Positions 23,601 to 35,600 of a stretch of 64,000 nt of DNA are shown here, one piece after another (the first letter of the stretch is position 1; each line of letters begins with the position of its first letter). A program made the position numbers and the translations under genes. The notes beneath the pieces were generated by a model. The model had not been told where the DNA came from. It ran no database searches and saw only the letters and a list, made by a program, of their open reading frames with translations. Origin of the DNA: Parelaphostrongylus tenuis (lineage: Eukaryota > Nematoda > Chromadorea > Rhabditida > Metastrongylidae); the NCBI GenBank assembly GCA_019055375.1, contig JAHQIW010001340.1:496001-560000 (forward strand). The letters are read 5' to 3'.

Positions 23601-26600
23601 TGACAGGAGTACTTAAAGTACTACAAAAGAAAAGCATTAAGTTTTGGGTTCAAGTATGTTGCCCAGGGAAAAAACGAAGAAACGATCCTTTTTGCTGGAC
23701 ACGAACTCTTTATAAGTGTTAATATTCATTTAAAAGCTTGAATCTCTGGCTACTACGCCACGTGGCCGTTCATAGTAAAAGTATCACTATAACGCGTAGC
23801 AGAAAACCTTAATGTTTCACACAAGTATATTTCTCGCAAGACAAAACCTTACCACAAGTTTTTAGTAACCTCGATAGCGTAAGTTTCACAGATTCCAGCA
23901 CTTTCGTTTCGAGTGTTTTCTTAAGACCACGGCTCAAATTTCAATATGCCTGGTAATCATTTTTTTTGAGCCACGCATGTCAGTGGTCTATTAAAGAGCA
24001 GTGACTAATGGAGCCCGATACACGTGTTTCGATCTTGCGATCTCAACAGTCGGGCAGTTACCCTTTCTCGTCTTTTGCCAATCTCTGTGGGTGCTCCTTT
24101 TCCACACCAAGAGTTACCGACGATGAATGTTTTACACTCTATGTCCGACAAAATTATCGCTGAAGACAGAGCGTTGTACACTCGATTGTTCTTGGCTAGT
24201 ATATATAATATATCATATCATTCGTTTTGAGTGTTTTCTTAAGACCACAGCTCAAATAGCAAAAAACGAGAACGGGTAACTGCCCGACTAACGAGATCGT
24301 AAGATTGAAACACGTGTATCGGGCTCTATAAGTCAGCCCTCTTTGATAGACCACTGACATGCGTGGCTCAAAAAAATGATTATCAGGCATATTGATTCCA
24401 ACACTGCGCTTATTCTTTGAAAAGACCGTTTCGAAATAAGATTGAATTTCACATAAGCGGCGCATTTGCTTGCCGGCTAGTATGTATGATGGGTGTATGC
24501 TGGTCGTGACAGCGAGATTGATAAATCTTTCAAGAGCGACTTACAGATGGAGTGCGATTTTTGTTATTTAATTTAGGATTTCTCTTTCGCTTTGAAACAA
24601 TTTTCAGGAGAAAATGTATGACTTTGATATTACAAGATTTCCTTTACATGTTCATAAGCTTTTCATGCTTCTAGCGAAGTGATAGTAAAAGCGCGCAATC
24701 GGTGTAAAACATAATTTTATTCTTAATGTTATAGGGTCATGGAATAGTGTTTTCAAAAAAAAAAAAAGTAGGTAGCGCATTATCAAAGATTTAAGCTATT
24801 CTTATCCAGCGAAAGATGTCGTTTCTTGGCTCGTCAACAGATAACATACAACAATTTTTCTTCAAAAAAGAAAACAGGTGCCAGGATACATAAATAAAAG
24901 AGCTAGATGATGTCCGAACTTTTTGGCCTGTGGTCGTTCCTTTTCTGTGCTCGCAAGGACTATAAAATTTACGCCAAAAAATCAAAGGTAAAAATACTAT
25001 GTATCAAAACGCTGATTACCTTTCCCTAAGTACTAATCTTGTAAAGAAAATCCTGGATGACCTCAACCACAGTTTTATAATGGACTTTTTTCGTTCAGAA
25101 CACGACTACACAGTAAACGACGTACTCACCACTTTATTAATATGTCACTTTTCAGATTCTCAAAAAAGAAATGAATTAAAGTTGCGACTGGGTAGTGCAA
25201 TTTTTGGACAGCAATAGTCTTGAATCTCTTGTCACGCGTTAGGCTAAGGAGCAATTAATAGCTTGAAACCAATATTTTTTGATTACACAAAGACTTTACT
25301 GTGATAATCTATCTAAATTTCGGTTTGTAAGCCAACTTTGCAATGTAGGACTGGATATTGTTATGCATCAACCACATAGCCGCTTTCGCGATCGTGAATC
25401 CGGTAACGACCGTTAGGATCATTTTCAGGCAGATTGATGGGTGTACGTTTCTGCGCAGCAAAACGTCGTACGAATATTCTTCTTACAGTTATTAGACCTG
25501 TTATTTGAACACAGTTTTCTTTAGAAAACGCAGTGTGGGACCAAGCAGTAAAGATTCTCTGGTGTTGTGTATCTTATCGATAGGTAGTCTATCAATTTAA
25601 GGTGTCGCTCGGTGAGTATTAGCACAAAATTAAGCATTTTTTCTCTAACTTTCATGGGTAAACGGATACGCACAATGTATCCATAGAACATGATGTCCAG
25701 CAAATCGGAGTAGTTTATCAAAACTTGTGTCACACTCGTCTTGTTACATATTACCGTTGGGTTGTTCATATTATCCAGCAATATTCAACAGAAAGTACAA
25801 ATCTTTTCAACTAGAAAACAAAATATATCAACGGCTTATGTCCCACTTTATTTATTGACATAGTAATGCGAATGCCACAGATGTTATATAGAGCAAATGG
25901 TTTCAGGCGTAAAAATGGTCCACTGTTTCAATGAAAGCTTTCATGAGTACAACAAGGCTTCCAGTATGAATTATTCATTCTACCAATACGAACTTAGTTA
26001 CCTCGTTTATTTCCGACAAGATTTTGTCAGAATGCTATCGTAATTTGCACTTCAAGTTTTCGTCATATTCATCATTGAGAAATGAGAGTTCATAGAATCT
26101 TGGATTACTCTACCGTGGTTAGAGCGCATGTGGCGCAGTGGTTAGAGGTGCTCTGCGTCGCACACGAGGTCACTGGTTCGATATCGCGCTCACGGCCCAC
26201 CAAGCCATCCATCCCTCCGCGGTCGGTAAATTGGTATCAGACAGGTCTTAGACTTGTCTGGGAGGATAAGCAGCACTGACTCGGTTCAGCGGGAGGCCAC
26301 CGCGAGTCATTGTAAAGGCCAGATGTGCATTCAATCACCTCAAACGAAGTTGGAAATTGAAGACGAATGCATGGCGCAACCCTCAGGGATTGATCAACGC
26401 CGAGAGCTTTATCCTTTATCCTTTATCCTACCGTGGTTACTTCAAGTGAGAGCCATCAAAGTGCCTACTTTTTCAAATGCTATATTTATATCAAACCTGA
26501 ATCAGGAAGTGAATTGAGATCGCCGCATATGAGTACGGGTGTTTGCTGAGGAGTTATTCGAAATTGTTCAGCTACCTGGAAAATGTTCAGTAGTGTATAG

Positions 26601-29600
26601 AACGAAAACATAAACATTGAATAAGCGCTTTAGAGCAAAGTAACGTGACATATTTGTATTTCTACATAAAACGCACCTCTTCAAGAAGTTTATAGAGCTC
26701 ATGTGCCAGCATCATGGTTTGAATCAACTTCACGTCGCATAACTCGGGATCCCAATGAATGTGTGCGGTACAGACTACAAGCGGAGTACCCACCACATTG
26801 TCTGCTGCTGCCATCGTCATCCGTCCTGAGATCAGGAGCGCTTTATTAAAGTTAGATTCAGAAAAATATCTGAAATAGCGGAAATAAAATCAAAAGAGAT
26901 TGAATACAGCTTACTGTTGTTATACACGTTCTCCTTCATTCGTAGAACAGCACACAACGCAATATTATCTCGAGGCATAACGCGATTCAGCATGTGTTCA
27001 GAAGTAGAAGCTTTTTTCACAACAACTTGTGTGAACTCGATAAGGTGTTCGCGGTCGATTTCAAACCTTAAAGTTATTAATACAAAACTGTAACCCTTCA
27101 TTCGACTGCTTTCTTCATAGATCTAGCTCAAACAATAATAATCTGATAAGGATATAACATGTTTTGAGCTATGTCTAAGCGCCATACAGGCGTCTATTTC
27201 GTCCTACCAGGACTCATCAGTAGCACCGTCCCTCAAAACAAACCGTCTTTATATCCTTGTCAGATTAATATTGGACGAAACAGAAGCCTGTATAAGACTT
27301 AGACATAGCTCAATACATGTTATATCTTAGTCGTAATAAATATTTTAATTTCTCAATGAATTTCTTAGAATCGATCGTGTCAGAGCTAATTTTCAAGGGC
27401 CAACAAAATAGATGATTGAAGGGAACCTACTTTTCTGACTTCCAAAATATTGCACATCCATCTACGTACTTCCGATCTTCTTCATTCATAGTCTTTGCAC
27501 GGGATTTTGGTGAAAAAATCCCACTGTATCCTAATTGTTTCAGTTCTGGTTGAAATAACAGACGAAATTGTTCTGTCTCAACTTCCTGCAATTGTGGATA
27601 GAAGGATGTATAGCGTAAAAAAAAAATCTCAGTAGTTGCAGATAGTCACGAAATAGTTAAATTTTACCACCAAGGTCCTGGATAATCTCGGCTGCTAAGG
27701 TACAGACAAAACTTCTACAGGAACTTTGACTTCCCTGGTGACGATTTACTCACGGATACTGGTGTTAAAAAGCAAGGATTTAAGACCCACTTCTTTATGC
27801 GGGTATATAATTTCATGTATAGAACGTTCAAGACAAGATATCGCATAAGTATTCTCCATTGTTCCCAAAATAAGTTTCAGAGAAGTGATGCGAAAGGAAT
27901 TGTGCTTTTCAAATAAAATCAAAACGTTAATAGAATAAAGTACTGACAGGTTTTGCGCACTTCTCGCCAAAATCTTTTGGTTCTTCTTATTTTGATTAAC
28001 GCAGCTTATCGTGAGATGAAACTAGTTCGCTCAAGTACTGAACATGTTAGATCAGTAGTATGGGCACAACTCAATGATATTTATCTTGTCGACGTATTAA
28101 AGCCACTCACCTGTAATGTTATGATGTCAGCCTCGTAGTTACGAATCTCCTTCATTATGGACATTTTCCGATACTCCCAGTTTAGTGCCCATGAGGGACA
28201 ATACGAATATTGATTAACAGTAGCGTATTTATCACAGAGAACGTTATAACAACAAGACGGTGAACGTGGCTGAAATAACTGCGCTGATTAACGAACTGTG
28301 GAAGTGATTTGTTTTAACTCAGAAAAACCAATAATGAGATCTTCGCAAAAAAACAATCTTCAGTCTTTCTTATTCACCTCGAAAAAAAGTGCTGCTTGTA
28401 CAAGAAGGGAAATATAAACGTGTGTTGTAAGGAGCAAACTGATCTCACGTTTTGTAACTTTTCTTTTTTGAAAGCGTAGATGGCTTTACTTGGCTGTTCA
28501 GATTATATCTACACCGAAAAACCACTTTCCCAACCAAGCAATCAAACATAACACTGAGGCTTACCTCATAACGACCGGAACAACTAAGACTCTCTAGATA
28601 ACGCATTTTTATAAGCTCTCACGATATGCATATCATTATACCACATTTCATGCTTATCACTATCATTACAGGTCAACAAACATTCTTTTTATTCAAACGT
28701 CTTTAGAGGTGATATGTTGAGTAAATATACCCAGTGATGTAGAATGATGTGCAAAACATTTGCGTCAGGCCGTACTTGAACTGGCATTTCACCCAATCCG
28801 GGGGCAAGTGCTCTATCCCTTGCACCACCGACTCCTGTATTGACACCACTCTTTCCAACGCTACAACGCATCTATCTGTCACCAACCGATCGTCAACGGT
28901 TTGGCCCGAATAGCCGCTATCGACATCGATCCCAGTCACGTTGACAGATAATAGGTAATGATGACTATACAGAATTCTTCTTATTCAACCGCCTTTAGCG
29001 ATGGTATGATGTTATGATATACCCAATGATGTAGAGCGATGTGCAAAACATTTGGGGGAGTCATTAGTGCCAGAGATACAGCACGTGCTCCCGGACTGGA
29101 TGAAATGCGGTTCAAGTTCCGCCTGCAGGATTGCACATCACTCTATAACACTGAGTATGTCACAGGCTATCACTATGACCTATTACTGTTAGATAATTTT
29201 TGATCTCTTACTGGGCAGCTAGTAGTTCACATCATAGCTTCAAACTGTTAGTGCAGGTAAAATTTTATCACGTCCTCTAACTGTCTGTTTCCGCGTGAAA
29301 TGAGGGGAAGTGGGGAGGGAGAGGTGGTTAGAGGTGCAAGTTATTGGGTAGCAAAGTGTTGGTTCTATCCTCCCCTCCCGCAACATTCTTCTGCAGTTGC
29401 GCGAAGATCCTATAGCTTTTCTTTTCCCAAGGCGATTCATTTTTTTTAACGATTCGCCACTCTCGCAAATCTACGGCACTCATATAGGAGACAAAGTCCT
29501 CTTGCAGCAGACGAAGAAACATGTGAAATGCTTGAAGGTCTTTGTAGAGGAATGCGAGGAAACGAATCGAATGCTCAACATGCTGCGGTCTGGACAGTAA

Positions 29601-32600
29601 AAGTTGATAACCGGTCATGTAAGGCAATATAGGAATAAAAATCCTTATTCTGATCATTTTTTTTTTTGAAAAAGAAATGCGAGCTATCTTACAGCCAAAC
29701 AATGTTAGAGGGGTTGAGGAAATGCAGTAATAGATGAGAAAGTTGTGTATAATAATAACGCCTAATCCATTTGAATCATTTAAATGCATATGAACCCTTA
29801 CCTATAGGTCGATCAGGATCCGCGTGTCGAATCATCACCCATTCTCGCTCCGGGGGTGGAGCCGTGTTAACTAAACAAAACAGTGAATAATGCATGATTC
29901 TAACAGTACTGGAAGGTATACAAAACATTCAACCTCAGTCGGGAATTACCCACATTTCACCCATAGCAGGGACGTGTGTTACCACTACACCACCAATGAC
30001 ACGGCTTTCCTAGCACTCTTTCTTCGTTATAATCTATCGAAGCTGTCAGCAACCAATCACTAACGGGTTTGGTCGGGTAAAAGCACATGTAAGCATTGAA
30101 CATAACTTGAAGAATAGTCAGCAACATGGATACGAAACATTCAATATATCCAATACATTAATACTACACCTCTATCAGTGCTATATCCGTGCACGCACCG
30201 AAAAAAATGGTCGTCAAAATTTAATAGTTCCCTAACTAATGAAGCCACCACTATCTAAAAATTAGAAAAAAAGTGCATAAGGTGCAGGGAAACCACGAAC
30301 GGAATTAACAAGTTGCTAACTCTTTATTCACAATATTTATGCTTTCTAATGCTTTTAAAAGTACGTAGAAAGAACTGTAAACGAGTCCCACTGATCTGTT
30401 ATGGATCCTTATGAAAACAGACTCTGGCTCGTTCAGTGGAGATATCCGGAGTGTAAAGAAGTGTTTATATGTATGCATGGGAGGATGGAGAAGGGAGAGA
30501 GGAGGAACTTAAGCTCGAACTGCAATAGAAAATAATTGAAAAAAATCACGGAGATATACACAGGTAAAAAAAGTGCTGATCTGAAGGAGCAAGAAACCGT
30601 TGCACTCCGAGGTATGCACATGTGACAAGTTAGTGAAGCCAAGAAGAAGAGAGTTATCCGAGAACTAGTTGTCAGCATGATGGAATTGCTCACACTCCTC
30701 GCTTAATTGCCTAATCATCGTCACTTGATATGTACTCTTAAGCTATCTCCAACGTGGAAAACCTTCTCTAGTGCGATTTAGGAAGCTATACAGAAGAAAT
30801 CACCAAAAATTCGCAAATTTATCACCAACAATTTGTCCTAAACGATAGAAAAATCAGCGAAAATTTTGAAATCAACAGCAAGATTAAATACGATGAAGAG
30901 TACGTATTCCTGTCTCAAAGGAAAAACTTTCTTATTGATTTCCATTCATTTTGAAAGGCCTACCCATGGAGCCAGAACGGCGATCGCGTGTTTCGAGCCG
31001 GTACGGTTCATTTCGGTTACATCATGGTACAAATGAATATTCCACCCGATTCGCTAGAGAAGAACTTTCATATGAGTGTTAGCAATCATTCGAAAGATTA
31101 AACCACTGGCTAGTACGGTAAGTGTTCGTTTTTCAAAGCACCCTTTTATAACGACGCCAAATTCAAAACACAATTATATATTACATCGGCGCGCTATTCA
31201 ACTGCTTGTTCGCTGGAAGCACGAAAAACACATGAACGTATAGAGTAAATCTTTAGTACTAGAGTCAGACGTTTAATCTGGAGTTTCTTACAGAGTGGAA
31301 GAACAATTCGTGATTGATTAACAAAAATCGCATTTTCATAGGACTCGCCGAAGGGCCAATCGATCGACGGCCGTATTGAAAATCGTCGCAGCTGCCCCGA
31401 CACCCCCCCCCCCCCTCACCCGTTGAATTCTGAAAACTCTATGCTCGCTTATGTGAATTTGATCTTACCTTCCCCGCTACTGCAGAGAAACGGTCTTCCA
31501 AAAAACAAAAAAAAAAAAAACGAGCACAGTGTTGAAATCTCTGAATCTTAGGTTATCGAACGATTACTGAGGGTCTGAAGAAAGAACTCTGTTTCGAGAG
31601 AAAAACGCGTGTGAAACACAAATGCTTTTCCCGGAGGAGCGTTATAATGAACAGCTTTTTGAAAAAAGGGCCAAGTAAAGCGCTAGCCAGAGATTTAAAT
31701 TTCAAATGATCACCAACACTTGTATGAAAATTTCTTGTACAGCGAGTTAGGTCAAATTTTCATTTGCACCCGGATGACGGCTCGATACTTTATCTGTTGA
31801 CTTTCCAATCTGAACATCGCTGAGGCGAAAACAAAACGAAAACAAAGCGATAGACGATTTGAAGCATTTCTACAAAGGCAACTTCAGAACGGATGGATAA
31901 CTGAGAGCAAACATCTTCAAAAGGCAGAGTCAGCGTCATTAACAAGAAAGGCTATTTCATACGGCGTTGTCTCAAGAAGTGATATCTTTGTCCTGGCAAA
32001 CAAGCGGAAAGTGTTCAAAAAATAAATTGAATTGGATTGAATCAACGTCTTCAGGATTTTTTTCTTGAAAAATCATGGGTATTGAAATTTTTTAAAATCA
32101 GGAAATAATCATGAGAAAGAAATAAAAAAAATGTCGTTACAACATAGAGGATGGAACAGAGCAGTGGTTAGGTGCCGTTTATCAGGAGCCAAGGTGAAGA
32201 GCAAGGCGCAGGTTCGATCCCCAGCCTAAACGCTATCTTGGACTCGATGAAAGTAGGCCTTAGAGGGCGTCTTAGCCCACTACCCCCAGGAATTTAAAAG
32301 AACCAATTCATTTCGCTCAACCGGAAACAATGAAATAATCGACCCATTCACTGGACAAGAATTATTCATAAGAGTGTTAGCAATCATTGGAAAGCTTATC
32401 TGGCTAGCGCGGTGCGTAGCTGGTTTTTCAGAATATTCTTTATAACGATGCCAATTTCGAAATAACATCGGTTGAGCAATTCAACTAATGCTTCGCTGAA
32501 GTACGAAAAGCACATTATCGTACAGAGAAAATCTTTTAGTATTAGAGTCAGACGTTTGAACTGGAGTTTCCTGCGGAGCGGACAAACAATTTCTAATTGA

Positions 32601-35600
32601 ATAACAAAAAACGCACTTCTATATGACCCGCCGAAAACGCCAGTCGATCGACGACCGTGCTGATTCCGCCGCATCTGCCCTGCGCCCCGCCACCTTCATC
32701 TCATAGAACAGCCAAAAACCCCATGTTCGCGTACGTGAATTGATCATGTTTTCCCTGTTACACTGCAGAAAAACAGTCTTTCCAGAAAATAAGCACAGCG
32801 TTGTAATTTCTAAATCAAATGATTACTGATGGCCTAAAGGAAGAACTTCGTTTTGTGAGAAAAAACGCGTATGTGAAACACAAATCTTTTCCTACCGTTG
32901 GAGCGTTACAATAGAGAATTTTTCAAAAAACGGCTAAGTACAGCGCTAGCCAGAGAATTGAGCTTTTTAGTAATCACTGACACTCATACGAAAATTTCTT
33001 GTCCAGCGAATTGGGTCGAATATTCATTTGTATACGGAAAACCGAAAAGGACAGAAAACCATTTCGACCAGCATGAGGTTCAGAAAGAATACGAAAACTT
33101 CAAGCAGTAGTCGAAGCTACAAGTGAATTATTTGAAAACCTCTGTAGAGGACGAATTCGAGGAAACGAATCGACTGTAAGAAGTGCTGAGATCTGTACAA
33201 AAGATTGTGGCAAACGGGTCGTGTATGCAAATAAGTTATATATTTTAATTATTACGAGATTATCAAACCACCACCTCAGTCAGTGTAATGAAAACAAAAA
33301 CCCTGGATCTCTCTACATTGAAATTTACGTGTAAAATTGTTGAATGCATGCAAAACATTCGATACCAGGCGAGATGTGCACTCACGTCTCGCCCGTACCT
33401 GAAGGAAGAGGATTCGAAAGCAATTCTCTATATTGACTAATTATATATTGAAATACAATTTAAATAAGGTGGACAATCGCTCAAAATCTGTAGAATGACC
33501 CCAGATCTACAAATACGAAAATGGCGAACCACAAGTGTAGGCGCATTGATTAATTTAGGAAACATTTCGCAGGAGGGATGGAGAGAAATCTAGTGTGTGA
33601 AAAAGACGAATTTCGTTGGCTAGACAGTATTACGAAGCATAAACACCCACAACACTCACCATAATAATCAAAGTATGGAGAAAAACACTATATTACAACC
33701 GATAAGAGGGTAACTTACTCGCTAAATGGTCGTGAAGAAAATGCAATAATTTGTGGGAACCATTGCTTTCGTGGTAGATCTTATTGATCTCAGGAGATAA
33801 AGGGTTTCCTTGTAGACCTGAAATTGAAACAGGTAAGCGGAATATAGGGTCGACAGATAAAGTGGTTAGAGGCAAGATATACTCCGCACTTAGATACCAT
33901 TCAAGCATTCAAGAAAAAACATAACAAAAGACTTCTTACACAGCAAAGTATTGTGTCATTCGAGAAGAATGAAACAAGAAATAGTCCAGACGGAATCTCA
34001 AGTACAGCAAGGAAAGCAAGGAAAAATGTAAATAACAAGAAGCTACTATCTATAAGAAATGACACTACAAAGTTTCTTCCACAATTCGATAGCAATCCCG
34101 ACTCCTAAGATACTCTAATATGGAAAGTTGTAGAGAGTCATCGATGAAAAGTCGCATTCCGGAGCACTATCACTTTTGACAAACTACCAATTCGTCTTCA
34201 TACATAAAGTTCTTTACTCCCAAAAACAAGGAAAACTATGTACAGAAACATGGAACATCAAAGTGATCTAATCAACGAAAATCGCGCAGAAGACAGCGAT
34301 GTCAACTGCGGATCCCAAAGGTTCAAAGAACCGAAAACTTGTCCAATTAAACTTTTTTCCTACAAACTCTCTCTCTCTGACGAGTTTACACGATTTTGTT
34401 AACTCGTGTCTGCTGCTCACTGGCGAATTTGCCCTGATCCTCAGTCGTTTTCATCTTTCATGAATGAAAACACCCCAATATGTAGCACAAATAAGACGAG
34501 TGATTTCAAAGAACGATGAACTACTTCACCATTTTCCACACAACGAACATAACGAGAACAACATTACAAACATTCCAAGTAGGAGTAGAAGATTCTTCTC
34601 ATTGTTTCGGGGCGGATATTAAAGACAAAACACGATTTACAGGAACTTCTATATGCCCATCAGATTCCTAAGAGTAACTCCAGATATGAAAGTACTATTG
34701 GAACCAATCGATAAAGATGTCAGTGGGAAGGGAACAAATGAATATTCGACCTCATTCGCTGCACAAGAATTTTTCTAGAGTATTAGTAATTATTCAAAAA
34801 TTTAAATCTCTGTTCACAGCTCTCTACATTGCCGGTTTTCCAAAACACCCTCCTATAACGCTGTAAAATCCAAAACAAAATTATGATTTACAAAACCATG
34901 TGTTTCTTTCTTATCTCGCTTAAGTTTCGCTGGACATAACTCCTTCCTTAGACTGCTAGTACTCTTTCAATAGGACAAATCACGAAGGACTAAAAAATGT
35001 GTTAGCTTTTTGAAAAGGCTTTTCTAACAGCGATGTAGAAGGAAGAAAAAATCTGTGTTTTACACCCCGGCAGATAAAGCACTTTCTTCAGAATAGTTAA
35101 TCATTCGATAGCGTAAATTTCGATTATTCCAACGCTGTGCTTATTTTCTAAGAAAATCCGCTTCACTGCAGTGTTGAGGGAAAACAAGATCGACTTTTAC
35201 ATATTCGGTAACCTTGTTTCCTGGATAATCTACGAGATAGGGGCGAGGTGATCGATCAACGGGCTAAAGTGTTATACATATAGAATACAACTTGCTATTC
35301 AACTGGGAATTTTTCTCCGTTTTGAAGAAACTCCATATAAAACGATTCACTTAATTTCTACGAAATTTTCTCTGTCATTCACTTTTCGTCCTTTCAGCGA
35401 ACTATACACGTGATAAAAATGAAGGCGCTCGGCGAGTGTGAAACACAATCTTATTCTGGATGCTACAACACTATGAGAAAAATTCTTAAAAAACCGAGGA
35501 GGTAAGGCTGCAGTTAGAGATCTAAGCTTTCGATCGAGTATTAACATTCTTCAAAAAACGTTTTGTACAGCGAATGAGGCCGAATATTCATTTGTCCCCT

